From Takakia lepidozioides (taxonomy: Eukaryota > Streptophyta > Takakiopsida > Takakiales > Takakiaceae), in contig CM060733.1 in the NCBI GenBank assembly GCA_030704615.1, positions 68,634,001 through 68,698,000 on the forward strand: DNA of 64,000 nucleotides. Reading direction: 5' to 3'. The notes under the pieces were generated by a model that was not told the DNA's origin, ran no database searches, and was given only the letters and a program-made list of their open reading frames with translations. Below are positions 35,500 through 45,354 of this stretch, piece by piece (position 1 is the stretch's first letter; each line of letters starts with the position of its first letter). A program made the position numbers and the translations under genes.

Positions 35500-35583
35500 G
35501 GAGAGGGAAGACTCCGGCCGAAGCCGGCGTAACTAAGAGCCACTTCGCCTTGCGGCTACTGCCGCCTTTCGGGGGTGGGCCCT
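35500..35583 (-). repeat. SINE-like body fragment (minus orientation)
   Basis: On the minus strand it reads GGCGGCAGTAGCCGCAAGG, AAGTGGCTCTTAGTTACGCC and a GGCTTCGGCCGGAGTC hairpin, parallel to the body of the tRNA-headed repeat at 30893-31062 (GGCAGTAGCC, AAGTGACACC, AGTTACGC, CTTCGGGAGG). It is more diverged, and no tRNA-like head is visible. Confidence 0.5.
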
Positions 35584-35625
35584 ATAAACTATGGGGTGCT
35601 CGGAGAGCACCGGGAACCTTAGAAA

Positions 35626-35652
35626 TGGGAGAGAGAGAGAGGGTCCAGAGAC

Positions 35653-35738
<86 letters not shown>
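35626..35738. repeat. (GA)n microsatellite
   Basis: An almost perfect GA dinucleotide run of about 110 bp. Its translation as Arg-Glu repeats is not a gene. Confidence 0.95.
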
Positions 35739-35739
<1 letters not shown>

Positions 35740-35870
35740 GTGGAGGGGGAGGAGGGGGGATGGGTACCCCCTGGGGGGTACCCCGGGTGCACCCTGGGGT
35801 ATGAAGCCACTTGGGGACCTAGGAGGCTGGATTCGAGCTGCCTCTTGTTAATGATAATTGTTGTAAGGGA

Positions 35871-36360
35871 TGTCAAGTTATTTTATCACTAGTGTGAAAC
35901 TAGCTAGGAAATAGTTAGTTTTGATATATTGACATTTGGGATTGATCCAAGTGTCAATCCAGGGGCCAATATGTGTTTGGGCACCTGGCGTGGTTATCTT
36001 CACGGCAGATCGCGGTGGGCTCATCTTTCTCAAGTTGAGCCTCGTCTAGCTATGGTGCTGTAGTGTGGATTCCCCATGGCGTGGGGTGCACTTGGCTCGA
36101 CTTAATATATGAGTGATGTTTTCATGTGCAAGTGTGTGAGCTTGGTAGAGAGCTTGTGTGCTTGTAATCCTTCTTGTTTATCACTCGAGAAAGATCAGCT
36201 CGAATCTGTGAATGCCAGGTTCGAGTTAGTTGTAGCACTTGTGTTTTCAGATCGTGAGAAACGGTTCAGCCTAGAGTGTAGGGATCCGTGCATGAGCCTA
36301 TCCAAAGCGGATAGAGTGCAAAGGCGAACAGGTTGCAGGTTTGCAATGGGTAGATGAGGA
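35871..36360 (+). repeat. LTR-like sequence, plus orientation, diverged
   Basis: Starts TGTCAAGTTATTTTATCAC and follows, with many changes, the minus-strand sequence of the identical repeats at 37317-37670 and 48807-49160: GTGTGAAACTAGCTAG, a CTCATCTTTCTC.AGTTGAGCCT block, a CCCCATGGCGTGGGGTGCAC block and TATCACTCGAGAAAGAT. Similarity is lost beyond about 36170. It is likely an older copy of the same LTR family. Confidence 0.55.
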
Positions 36361-37172
36361 GCAGCCGAATAGTGGAGCTGCGAGGGGATGCATCACAGCC
36401 TGTTGGGAGCTTCAGCTCCAAGCTCATTAAGAGGTATGAGTGAAGAGAGGGGGTTGGTCCCTGCTGTGTGCAAATCAGTGCACTTATGAAGCATGTGTTG
36501 AATTGAAGTTTCAATCTGAAACTCTAGCACTGTAAGGGCTCTTGAAGTGGCAAGAGTGGGGCTGGAAGGGCAGCAACGAGGCGCTCTAGAGCCAAGGGAT
36601 ATGCATGAGAAGTGCAGGTGCACCAAGTTTGTAAAGGTGTGTATTTTCAGATTCGTTTTTTGTGAGCTTCTTGAAGAAATGGAGCTTGTTGGGCACCATA
36701 TTGCTTGCTTGTTGAGTTTGGGGTGCCTCTGGAGGGCCGTGAGAACTCAAGAGAGCATGGCAGCAGATCTGGTGGCTTCGAAGAAGCCATAGCTCGTCAG
36801 CAGCAGGTGCAGGAGCAAACTCCAGCTCGGGGAGAGCTCGGGAACGCATGGGAATTCGTGGGGAGTTCCTGGGAATGCAGGGAACCGTGGCCGTGATGGG
36901 CAGTGGGGCCGGTATCACGAGATACCATGAGCCCAGCCATGGCTGTTGACCGAGGCCGTTGACCGTGACCGTGGGGAGTCGTGGCGCGGACACCACGGGA
37001 GGGCACGTTGACCGGCTCGTGGGAATGGCGGGCCGTGGTCGGAGGCCGTGCGGGGTCGTGATTGTGATACCACGGGGTATCACGGGGCAGTTTGTGGGCA
37101 GCGTATGCCTAGGGCGGGCCGTGAGAAGTCGTGGCGATGAGGGCCACGGAAGGGCTGCGAACAGGCAGAGCG

Positions 37173-37206
<34 letters not shown>

Positions 37207-37240
37207 AAAACAAAACAAAACAAAACTTTTTCACTCGTTT
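36360..37240. other. No gene seen; poly(A) and GC-rich sequence
   Basis: From 36800 to 37140 the word CCGTGG/CGTGG recurs many times in irregular spacing. A run of about 33 A follows at 37172-37204 with (CAAAA)4 after it. The poly(A) suggests an ancient retroposed transcript ending here on the plus strand. No protein is recognised. Confidence 0.4.
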
Positions 37241-37316
37241 CGTGTGTCGTGCGCATACGTAACGCAACACAACTACATCGCTGTCCAAACCACACCACAC
37301 ATATATGCACAATAAA

Positions 37317-37670
37317 GATAAGAAAACTAGAAAACACACTGCTCACACCAGAAACAACATGAATCCATCGCTATCACTCTTTAAAACAGAAGTCGAGCCA
37401 GGGGCACCCCAAGCTATGGGGACTCCACCCCACAACAACCTACACTCCCATCATAAGCACACTCAAATCTAAACGCATGAAGGAGCTCGGTCGCGCAGGC
37501 TCAACTCGAGAAAGATGAGCTGCGCGACTGCCGCTCTCGTGAAGATAAGACGGGTCAGGTGTCAAACTAAACTTGACACCTGATTTAACACTTGACCTAA
37601 ATCCAAGTGTTAAATACAAATAACTAGCTTTATTCTAGCTAGTTTCACACTGTGCTTATTTAACTTGACA
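37317..37670 (-). repeat. 354-bp LTR-like direct repeat, downstream copy
   Basis: No difference was found by eye from 48807-49160. On the minus strand it begins TGTCAAGTTAAATAAGCAC. It lies just downstream (minus-strand sense) of the retrotransposon pol. It is itself bracketed by a direct repeat of about 73 bp (37245-37318 and 37674-37745), which is not explained by a normal target-site duplication. The far end does not close with CA, so it may be a partial LTR. Confidence 0.7.
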
Positions 37671-37749
37671 GCTGTCGTGCGCATACGTATCGCAACACAA
37701 CTACATCGCTGTCCAAACCACACCACACATATATGCACAATAAAGTAGT

Positions 37750-38016
37750 CTACCACAATCGCCCCCCTAGCTGGTGGATAGGTCCCTCTACCTCCATATA
37801 GCTACAAGACGTAATAGCCATAGCCGTACTAAGTCCTCTATCACTGTCCCTATCGTACTCAAACTCTATAGACCAAGAGGCCGGGTACAAGAGTAGCCCC
37901 ATCGTTAGTCGCCGTCTTGCAATCTGTGAACTTGAGCCAGGACTTCGTGTATTCAAGGTCTCCCGTAGCTGGGCCTTGCGTTTTTTGTTAGCCTTCCATG
38001 GTTGTATCCACTCCCA
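37750..38016 (-). pseudogene. C-terminal extension of pol after a TAG
   Basis: The codons after the TAG that ends the PHD finger stay in the pol frame for 88 codons, to a TAG at 37750. They begin WEWIQPWKANKKRKAQLRE and include a basic KKRK cluster. Their in-frame continuation suggests that the TAG at 38017 replaced a sense codon. A purine-rich AGGGGGGCGA (about 37757-37768, minus strand) at the end may be the polypurine tract. Confidence 0.4.
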
Positions 38017-40227
38017 CTATCCAGTGCAATGTGGACATAACCAATCCCCATCCGGAACCATCTCAAGAGGTGGAGTCAAGCATCCCATATGCCAACCTCT
38101 AGAGCATCGATCACACACCAGCATGGTGGCTGCCCTTTTAGCAGACCCACACAACATGCACCTCAAACCTGCAGATACCACTGCCAGGTTTGGGTCAATC
38201 CTGCCATCGACATTCGGAAGGTGACATGGCGCACAATTACGCACATGGTCCTTCCAAGTTATGCCATCCCGACCCTCCAAGACCAAGACGCCTGAGGGCA
38301 AGACCTCTCGAACCCTCAAAATAACACGTCCTGCAGTCACATCCAGGGTCGTAGGAGCAGTCTGCTGCAGATAGACATAGTCGCCAGGGTTGAATCTCCG
38401 AACCCCAGGACGATAGCCCCCACCACGTATGGTAGCATACCTCAATGTATCACGGTGTTGTGCAATGGCAAGGTTCTCGAAAGCCATGGGCATGACTCTC
38501 TTGAACAACTCTGCACGCTGCTCACATGCACGTGCCCACACTTCCGGATCGTCAAGGTTAAGAACTGTAGCAGCTTCTCTGCGAATGGATGTAGGCAAAT
38601 CCGGCTCTCGGCCAAAGAGAAGAAAGTATGGTGAGAAGGAGGCGAGTGATGCTTGCTTGCTGAACCTGTAGCCCATGGCTAACCAGAATAACTGAAGGTC
38701 CCAATCTCCTAGGTGTCCCTTCTGCAAGCCATACTTGCGCAAACCCCTCTTTACTGTCTGAACAACTCTCTCTGCCAAGCCATCGGCCTCAGGATGATCC
38801 CGAGAAGTGGTGCGGTGGTCTATCAAGGCCTTGTCACACAACGCCTGAAACTCCCCCAAGAACTCTCTCCCTTGGTCCGTGAGTACCTCAGCTGGAGCAC
38901 CGAATCGGCTAAGCACACAATCCAAGAATGCATACGCAGCTCCCTCACTAGCCTTATCAGGCAATGGAACCAATTCAATCCACTTGGAGAAGTGCTCCAC
39001 CATCACCAACACGTACTTGTTGTGGCGCATGGTCAGTGGCAATGGCCCTGCGAAGTCAAGACTCCACCTGTAGCCCAATCCCATGATCGGAAGAGGGTGC
39101 AATTGTGGAGTAGGGGCGTTGAATGAAGCACGCACCCTGTCACACACCATGCACCTAGCCACAAATTGTTGCACCTCTGTGTGCATACCACGCCACCAGT
39201 ACTGCCCCTGCAGTAGACTATGAGTGCGTCGCACCCCAAAATGCCCCAACTCCTCATGGGCATGGCGCACTAACCGTGCCCGCTGTGTTGGGTGAGGCAC
39301 AATCCTCACTCGACCATCCTCCCACACTCGGAGCAGGTGTGTCCCCTCCCACTTGAACCTCTTGGCTCGTTGTAGGATCCGATCCCTCTCCTTGGTAGTC
39401 ACAGTGGCTGCCGTGTCTCTAGTGCGGAGGTAGTCCAACACAACTGAATCCTCATGTATATCTTTGGCGCCACCTTGCTCATTGCTGGCCTCAGGGTCCT
39501 CAGACACTTGATCTACAGTCATCCCTGTTGCCGGTCCAACCTGGCCTTCCGCTGCCAAGATACACAGAAATGCAGATGCATGCCATCCGGGCACCATCTC
39601 CTCGTCCGTCTCACCATGCCACCGAACTCCAGTGTCATCCTGTTGGCTCATGCATGGATTGCGACTCAACCCATCTGCATTGCGATTGACCAAACCCGGT
39701 CGATGCACCACCTGAAAGTCATACTCTTGAAGGATGAGTGCCCACCGTGCAAGCTTCCCCGTAAGCTTGTCTGACTCCATCAACCACTTGAGTGGTTGGT
39801 GATCCGTGACAAGGGTGAAGAGATTGCCGTATAGATAGCACCTGAAGTGTGCCACGGCCCACACTGCAGCTAAGCATTCTCCCTCATATGAGCTATACTT
39901 AGACTCTGCAGCATTGTTCGAGCGGCTAGCATAAGCCACTACGAACTCTCTTCCCTCATCATCCACCTGTGTGAGCACCGCTCCAAGCCCCAGCATGCTC
40001 CAATCTATATGCAGCTGAAAAGGACGCCCCCTGATAGGTCGTCTCAAGATGGGCGCCGAGGTCAACCTCGCCTTGAGCTCTTGAAAAGCTTGTTCTTGCT
40101 CATCTTCCCACTGCCACTCCTGGTCCACCTTGGTCAGCTTGGTTAGAGCCTTTGCAATGGCACTAAATCCCTTAACAAACCGTCTGTAATAGTTTGCTAA
40201 CCCCATGAAAGCTCGAACTCGGCTCAC
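38017..40227 (-). CDS. Ty3/gypsy pol: RNase H, integrase and C-terminal PHD finger
   Basis: A 736-codon open segment. Order: the end of reverse transcriptase (MGLANYYRRFVKGFS); RNase H (FQLHIDWSMLGLGAVLTQ, then TDHQPLKWL); integrase zinc part (HEELGHFGVRRTH..CMVCDRV); catalytic core with LDFAGPLP, LTDQGREF and HPEADGLAERVVQTVK, giving the D, D and E residues; a GPL-type SH3-like part (FNPGDYVYLQQ); and at residues about 690-735 CMLCGSAKRAATMLVCDRCS, then GWHMGC and WLCPHC, a C4HC3 PHD finger. PHD fingers read histone H3 tails, so this one may guide integration; that is inference. The frame is continuous with the upstream pol through an in-frame TAG at 40270. The segment is intact, but the element as a whole is broken. 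Confidence 0.88.
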   Translation of the reverse strand: MSRVRAFMGLANYYRRFVKGFSAIAKALTKLTKVDQEWQWEDEQEQAFQELKARLTSAPILRRPIRGRPFQLHIDWSMLGLGAVLTQVDDEGREFVVAYASRSNNAAESKYSSYEGECLAAVWAVAHFRCYLYGNLFTLVTDHQPLKWLMESDKLTGKLARWALILQEYDFQVVHRPGLVNRNADGLSRNPCMSQQDDTGVRWHGETDEEMVPGWHASAFLCILAAEGQVGPATGMTVDQVSEDPEASNEQGGAKDIHEDSVVLDYLRTRDTAATVTTKERDRILQRAKRFKWEGTHLLRVWEDGRVRIVPHPTQRARLVRHAHEELGHFGVRRTHSLLQGQYWWRGMHTEVQQFVARCMVCDRVRASFNAPTPQLHPLPIMGLGYRWSLDFAGPLPLTMRHNKYVLVMVEHFSKWIELVPLPDKASEGAAYAFLDCVLSRFGAPAEVLTDQGREFLGEFQALCDKALIDHRTTSRDHPEADGLAERVVQTVKRGLRKYGLQKGHLGDWDLQLFWLAMGYRFSKQASLASFSPYFLLFGREPDLPTSIRREAATVLNLDDPEVWARACEQRAELFKRVMPMAFENLAIAQHRDTLRYATIRGGGYRPGVRRFNPGDYVYLQQTAPTTLDVTAGRVILRVREVLPSGVLVLEGRDGITWKDHVRNCAPCHLPNVDGRIDPNLAVVSAGLRCMLCGSAKRAATMLVCDRCSRGWHMGCLTPPLEMVPDGDWLCPHCTG

Positions 40228-40269
40228 ATCCGTGGGGCGTGGAACCTGTGCAATGGACTCTACCTTAGT

Positions 40270-41150
40270 CTACTGTACCCCCAATCCTCCAGGATATATC
40301 ATGTGACCCAGATACTCAATCTGGTTGTGGAAAAACTTGCACTTTCCCGGATGTAACTTCAATCCGTGCGCCCTCAAGCGCTCAAATACCCCCTGAAGGT
40401 GTCTCTCATGCTCCTCCACCGTAGCACTAAAGATGATGATGTCATCTATGTAGCACCGAGCAACCTCCACCCCTGCTAGAATCCTGTCCATGACTCTTTG
40501 AAACTCAGCGGGAGCATTTTTAAGCCCAAATGGTAAGAACCGCCACTGGTATAGGCAATCCTTCCCGTGCTCATTGATCCCCAGAATGCCGTCTTTTGCT
40601 TATCCGCCTCCTTGATCGGCAACTGGTGATATCCGGATCGTAAATCCAACGTGCTAAAGACCTTGGAATGCCCAATGGCATCAAAGATCTCCTCTGGTGT
40701 CGGCATGGCATACCTATCGGACTTGGTCTGACGATTTACAGGCCGGTAATCACCGCACATACGTCTCTCCGTCCAATTGCCATAGACATCCTTCTTGGCT
40801 GGCATCACTGTGGCTGAAGCATACTCTCCACCAGAGAGCTCCACCAAACCTGCCTCCCAAAGATCCTGAGTTCTCATCTGAATCAAGGACCTCTCCATGT
40901 CACTGTATCTATAGGGTCTCCGAAAGATTGGCGTGTCAGTAGCCAATTCAATGCAAATCTCTTGACCCTTCAGTGCTCCCAAGTCCTTCAAACTGAAGGC
41001 AAAACAATTCCTGTAAGCCCTCAGGAACCGCCGCATATGTCGTCTCTCTCCTCCGGTGACAATGGGTCCAATGTCAGGCTCCCAATTGTCCTCCGTAACT
41101 GCAACCTTAAGTCCAGTGGGCTTAGAGGTAGAGGACGCGTCCCGTGGTTG
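40270..41150 (-). pseudogene. Ty3/gypsy pol: reverse transcriptase
   Basis: The first part, in frame with the methyltransferase, runs 41150 to about 40590 and contains FRRPYRYSDME, VMPAKKD, CGDYRPVNRQT and STLDLRSGYHQLPIKEADK. A one-base deletion near 40590 changes frame, so QWRFLPFGLKNAPAEFQRVM is read in the next frame. The segment 40491-40270 then holds ARCYIDDIIIFS with the catalytic YIDD, and LHPGKCKFFHNQIEYLGH. It ends at a TAG after GLGVQ that is in frame with the RNase H segment. With the deletion and TAG, this reverse transcriptase cannot be made as one protein. Confidence 0.85.
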
Positions 41151-42413
41151 CTATGCTGCAACCTTTTGAGCAGTACTCTCTTCCTGCTCAGTCATTGACA
41201 AGGCCTCATCCTGCCCCATCATCTCATCATTGAGAACCTCCTCATCCCGAGAAGAATCCCCAACCTCATCCATCACAGCTGCCTTGGCTGCCAACTCCCT
41301 CTGAACCTCGAGCACCTCCCACGTGTGCCATGGATGTCTACACCCCGTGGTCCTCACCGGCTCGCCCCCACTCGCTGCCTGTACCGTCCCGGTAGGCAGA
41401 GAGACCATGAAGGGGAGTGCACTCCGCACTCTACGTTGCTCAGCCATAGCCAAGCTAATAATCCAGGTCAAGCAATTGAGATCCATTGCTTGCCCCAACA
41501 CCTGACGTCGTGATGCCTCAGAAAGAGAAGGCACCGCCGTGGTCCTAGTGGAAAACCCCATAGCCCGCTCTCGCTCGTCGGCATTAGGCTCCACTAACTG
41601 CTGCAACTGAGCATCCCACAGGAGGCCAGGTCCACCATCCCGAAAAGCATGGGATCCTGGGAAGCTGAGCAGTGTAGGTAATGCTACTCGTGGTTGACCC
41701 ACCCTGTTGACCACTGCCAAAGGCGAACGGTCATCGTGTCTCACACGTTGAGACTGCCTCCCTGTGTCCAAAATGCCATCCACGGTGAGGTGTGCTGGCC
41801 GCTGCACCCCATCAAATGCACGCTTGAGTAGTGCAGGTGGCATCAAGTTAGTCCACCAAAGCCGTGGACGATGAGCCCGTGACCCCACTGCGGCTGCATC
41901 CAGCAACACTGCTGATCCAAGCCACGACCGGACTTGATGCACACTGGCCATCACCCTGGCCCGAGAATCGCCCATCAGTGGCACATTCTCCAAGATGTAT
42001 GCTGGCGATACAGCTTGATGAAGCTGCAAGTGGCGCAAAATCCGCACCATCTCCCAAAACAGACCCGTCCTCGAGTCTCGCAATCCATTGCCATGCCCGG
42101 CTGATGAATGCCCTTGGCAGGGCCAACCTGCCACTACCAGATCAATGGAGCCAACCTGCTCCAAATCCGGCGCCCCCAACAACGAAATGTCTGCTGGCAA
42201 GGCTTGTTGGTATCCACGAACTGCAGACACTGGTAACAAAGCAGGGTACTGTTGTACCAACTGAGCAACATGGCGCAGTGAGACGCGTCGTGCAGTCTCA
42301 TCCCTCTCCACATACAGGTAACACCTTACCCGCACACCTGCCTGTAGCACAGCAGCCAATCCAGTGCTGATCCCGCCAAACAAGTCCAAAAGGCAAATGC
42401 CTTCATCCGGATA
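41151..42413 (-). CDS. Retrotransposon C5-cytosine methyltransferase, DNMT3-like
   Basis: About 420 codons lying in the pol frame between protease and reverse transcriptase, bounded by in-frame TAGs at 42414 and 41151. Motif I: LLDLFGGISTGLAAVLQAG with VERDE; motif IV: AGWPCQGHSSAGHG, with the catalytic Pro-Cys pair; motif VI: YILENVPLMG; motif VIII-like: VGSRAHRPRLWWTN; motif X-like: RRQVLGQAMDLNCLTWI. The ENV-MG and AHR-R-WW-N arrangement is closer to DNMT3 than to DNMT1/CMT. All key residues are present. The enzyme family transfers a methyl group from SAM to cytosine. Cytosine methyltransferases inside retrotransposons have been reported in charophytes and dinoflagellates (recalled, not checked). 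The role may be self-methylation; that is inference. Confidence 0.88.
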   Translation of the reverse strand, partial: YPDEGICLLDLFGGISTGLAAVLQAGVRVRCYLYVERDETARRVSLRHVAQLVQQYPALLPVSAVRGYQQALPADISLLGAPDLEQVGSIDLVVAGWPCQGHSSAGHGNGLRDSRTGLFWEMVRILRHLQLHQAVSPAYILENVPLMGDSRARVMASVHQVRSWLGSAVLLDAAAVGSRAHRPRLWWTNLMPPALLKRAFDGVQRPAHLTVDGILDTGRQSQRVRHDDRSPLAVVNRVGQPRVALPTLLSFPGSHAFRDGGPGLLWDAQLQQLVEPNADERERAMGFSTRTTAVPSLSEASRRQVLGQAMDLNCLTWIISLAMAEQRRVRSALPFMVSLPTGTVQAASGGEPVRTTGCRHPWHTWEVLEVQRELAAKAAVMDEVGDSSRDEEVLNDEMMGQDEALSMTEQEESTAQKVAA

Positions 42414-43517
42414 CTACCACACAATAGGTGTGGTATCCAATGGTGACAACTGAGGTGGTCCTGGTGCAATACCCGCACTCTCCTCCTCTTCTGACGGTAC
42501 AAAAGCCTCTACCCAGGCTTGTTGCACCCGTCGATCAGCAACCTGCTGCAAATCCTTGCTCGTACCCCACAATGGAGTGTGAGCAACCATGGCAGACAAC
42601 TCCGCCATACCATGCATGTCATCCTGCTCTGCTGGAGGTGGCACATCCTCTGCATGGGCATTGCCTTCTAGCAACTCTCCAGGCCAACTAACTGCAGCTG
42701 TAAAGGCGGCTAGTGTTGGCATCTTGCCCCGCTGGGCAGCCGCTATACCCCCAATGAATGTCACAGGGAGCTATGCACGGCGACCATCGCCTGACTGCCA
42801 TCCAGGCCTGTAGGATGCTGACTCCTCCCAAAAGTCCAGGGTGAAGCCCATGGGGTATAACCCTGCCCCACCAATGAGGACATCGTAAGAGACCGCGTCT
42901 GTCACAATGGCCTTGGCTCGCATCACTGAGCCATCTCTAGGATGATCCGGCTGCAGTCTAATGGCCAACTGATGTCGTGTCATGCCCCGAGCCTGCTCTG
43001 ATCCTCCCAGAGATGTCTGTATCTGGAAAGGACAAGGCTCCATATCCGCCTCCATGAGGCCCAAACCTGCAATAGCAGCTCTGCCCAACATCAGTGGCTG
43101 AGCTCCCGAGTCCAACAAGACCCGAAGTGGCCGGTACTTCTTGCTTGCCGGTCCACTCAAAGTGAAAATGCCTCCCTGGTTGTCTAACAAGACAACTCCA
43201 GGTGTCACCGTGGCGCGCTCAAAGGCTGGCCTAGCTGGCAGCTTTGTCAACCTGGCAGCTGCAGCTTGCCATGGCGCAGCCGTGGCAGTCTTGACCCTCA
43301 AATCCGAGGATCCCTCTGCCACTACACCTTCCACTAACTCCGCAGAAGATGAAGTGACCTCCCCACTCTCACAGAGTGTTGCTGCTAGTCTGAACACTGC
43401 AGCTGGTCTCACCCCCGGCGTCGCAATCATTGTTGCCGAGAACAGTGGGGCCTGACACACAGAGGTGGCTGCCCCCAATAACACACCGGCCGCACTAGCC
43501 TTGGCAGCAGGAGTCAA
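42414..43517 (-). pseudogene. Ty3/gypsy aspartic protease and linker
   Basis: The frame 43517-42771 (248 codons) contains RPLRVLLDSGAQPLMLGRAA, with the DSGA active-site motif of retroviral-type aspartic proteases, and SYDVLIGGAGLYPMGF, resembling the usual ILG-flap region. It ends at a TAG (42771) followed in the same frame by a 117-codon linker (VTFIGGIAAAQRGKM.., acidic) that ends at another TAG (42414), after which the methyltransferase continues in frame. Both TAGs probably replace sense codons. The related copy at 51.5-51.9 kb has DSKA in place of DSGA. Confidence 0.8.
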
Positions 43518-43903
43518 TGCTGCACGTGTAGCTCTCCCAATGGCATAGTAACCTCCGCCTCGGTAACAGTCGGGCGAGAACTAGGTGCCATGGATGGCGT
43601 CGACACAGTCTCCGCCAATGTGAATGACTGAGGAAGCCTCGCCTGACGGCTTGCCTCCCCACGCTGTGGATCCAATTCCACCTCTGCACCTCGTGGCTCA
43701 GGAACTCGTGCTGCTCCTCGAGTCACGGCTGCAGCAGACTCCACCTGCTCTAGTGGTAGTGTCGCTCCGCACATAAATCCCATGCCTCCCATATCTCCTC
43801 CCTCAGGAGCAGGAGGTGGACCATCCCGCCTGGGAGCCGGTACCGCCTGAGCTATAGCCATGGCAGCGAGCCTCTGCTCTAGCTGCTGAAGCCGGTTGGC
43901 CAT
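43514..43903 (-). pseudogene. Ty3/gypsy gag-pol linker
   Basis: About 130 codons beginning MANRLQQLEQRLAAMAIAQ (a short coiled coil) followed by Pro/Gly-rich sequence. The related copy near 52.8 kb shows the frame upstream continuing as a Gln/Gly-rich stretch (QGQAQHGQGRGGQGVDQGM). Here the second of those Gln codons is TAG. A frame change near 43560 separates it from the protease. Confidence 0.65.
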
Positions 43904-44388
43904 GCCTTGATCAACACCCTAACCTCCGCGTCCTTGGCCATGTTGAGCTTGCCCTTGGCCTGCACCTCGTGCCCGACCACCTTGTCCTCTCTGGGCTGGT
44001 CCACCTTGCCCCCGGCCACCATTGTTCCCTTGGAATGGCCTGGGCGCAACTCAGGATGCAAGTCATAACACTGGGCATCTCCATGCCCATACTTGCCACA
44101 ATGCCCACACTGCAACTGTGCAGGCTGTGCTTGTGCCGGCCTTCTGCCACCCTCTGGGCAATCTCTCTTGACATGGGGTCCTCCACATGTCCAACATATC
44201 ACCCCTGGTTGCTGTTGGCCTGCAAAAGACGCCACGGGCCTCTGCACCTGAGGTCCCCTGTAAGCTCCATGGAACTTGGGTTGGGCAGCCTTGCCCCCCT
44301 GACCACGCTGTTGGGCAGTCCCTTGTGCCTGTGGGCTGACAGCTGTGCCCCGTGCAGGCATGTCCTTGCCAAATCCAATTGTAACAAC
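43879..44388 (-). pseudogene. Ty3/gypsy nucleocapsid (two zinc knuckles)
   Basis: In frame with gag after a TGA at 44389. It contains CWTCGGPHVKRDC (CX2CX3HX4C, one residue short of the usual CX2CX4HX4C) and CGHCGKYGHGDAQC (standard CX2CX4HX4C), which would bind the element RNA. Beyond LHPELRPG a one-base deletion compared with the 53-kb copy shifts the frame. The TGA is CGA in the related copy (MVEERVV versus MVEE-stop-VV), so it looks like a C-to-T change at a CG site. Confidence 0.8.
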
Positions 44389-45351
44389 TCACTCCTCCAC
44401 CATGTTGAGCTCAATCCGCTCAGCCAGCAGAAACACATCTGCTAATGTGGGTTGGGCTGCTTGTAACAGGGTTGCATCTCGCACCCTTCTCTTGAGCTCC
44501 TTGTCCAGAATTCCATACCAAAACTGGATTGCCTGAGCTTCAGTAACCCCTTGGGTCACACTTATCAAGCGCCTCATACGAGTGTACGCCTCTCGCAGGC
44601 TCTCACTGGGTTTGCGCTGGAAGTCTTGCAAACTTCGCAGCTTCTCTGTCCGTACGCCTTGGTAGTTCCTCCGCAACTCCTGGAAGAACTCCACCACCGG
44701 GTTGAATCTAGGCACATGTGTTGTAGTCGTGGCAGGAGGAGTAGTAGCACCTTTTGAACTGGTACCACCTGCAGAAGCACCAGCACTACTTGCTCCACTA
44801 CTAGTGCTGGTAGTGGGAGCTACTGGTACTGATGCAGCTACTGGTCGCGTCGTGCCTCGAGTAATGGAGACGTAGTCAGGTGACCAATACATCCTCCACT
44901 CCTCAATCTCTGCTTCATGTCCTCGCCTGAACTCGTGGTAATCGTCCATCGGCGGGCCTTCCAAATGCTGGAACAGTCCCTTCCACGCCATGAATGGGGT
45001 GAATAGCTGTGGATTGCGCATCTGCTGCAAATCACACCAGCTGTCGAACTCCTGGATAAAGTCATCCAACTCGATTGTGCCCACAGCTCCAGAGTACCTA
45101 CGAGGCCCCTTGGTAGCTCCATACATCTCCTCCATGTCGTCCCACAACAATGGCGAATGAAAGTGCACACCAGTTGATGAAGCCTCCGAGTCTGTGTCTA
45201 ACTCTACAGTAATTGAGGGTGGCGGTGAAGGTGGTCTGAACCGAATACCTCGTCTTGTGAACCCACTCTCACTGTTACTGCCTGTAGCCGTACTCCCCTC
45301 AAAACCCTTGGGTAACTCCATAATGACACTCACAATGTGCACCTCCTCCAC
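44389..45351 (-). pseudogene. Ty3/gypsy gag (capsid)
   Basis: 320 codons. The capsid-like part includes GAVGTIELDDFIQEFDSWCD, LFTPFMAWKGLFQHLEGPP, FFQELRRNYQGVRTEKLRSL and FQRKPSESLREAYTRMRRL, a retrotransposon Gag pattern. Ser/Thr/Ala-rich linkers surround it. The start at 45351 (MEEVHIVSV) is the first Met in the frame; MELPKGFEG ten codons later is an alternative. The stop is the TGA discussed under the nucleocapsid entry. The 50.1-50.8 kb region carries a second, diverged copy of the same domain. Confidence 0.85.
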
Positions 45352-45354
45352 GTG

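Noticed and set aside
35626-35804. Arg/Glu-repeat protein
   Set aside because: Translation of a GA microsatellite.
41151-42413. Host DNA methyltransferase gene
   Set aside because: It shares the pol frame with protease and reverse transcriptase on both sides, so it belongs to the retrotransposon.
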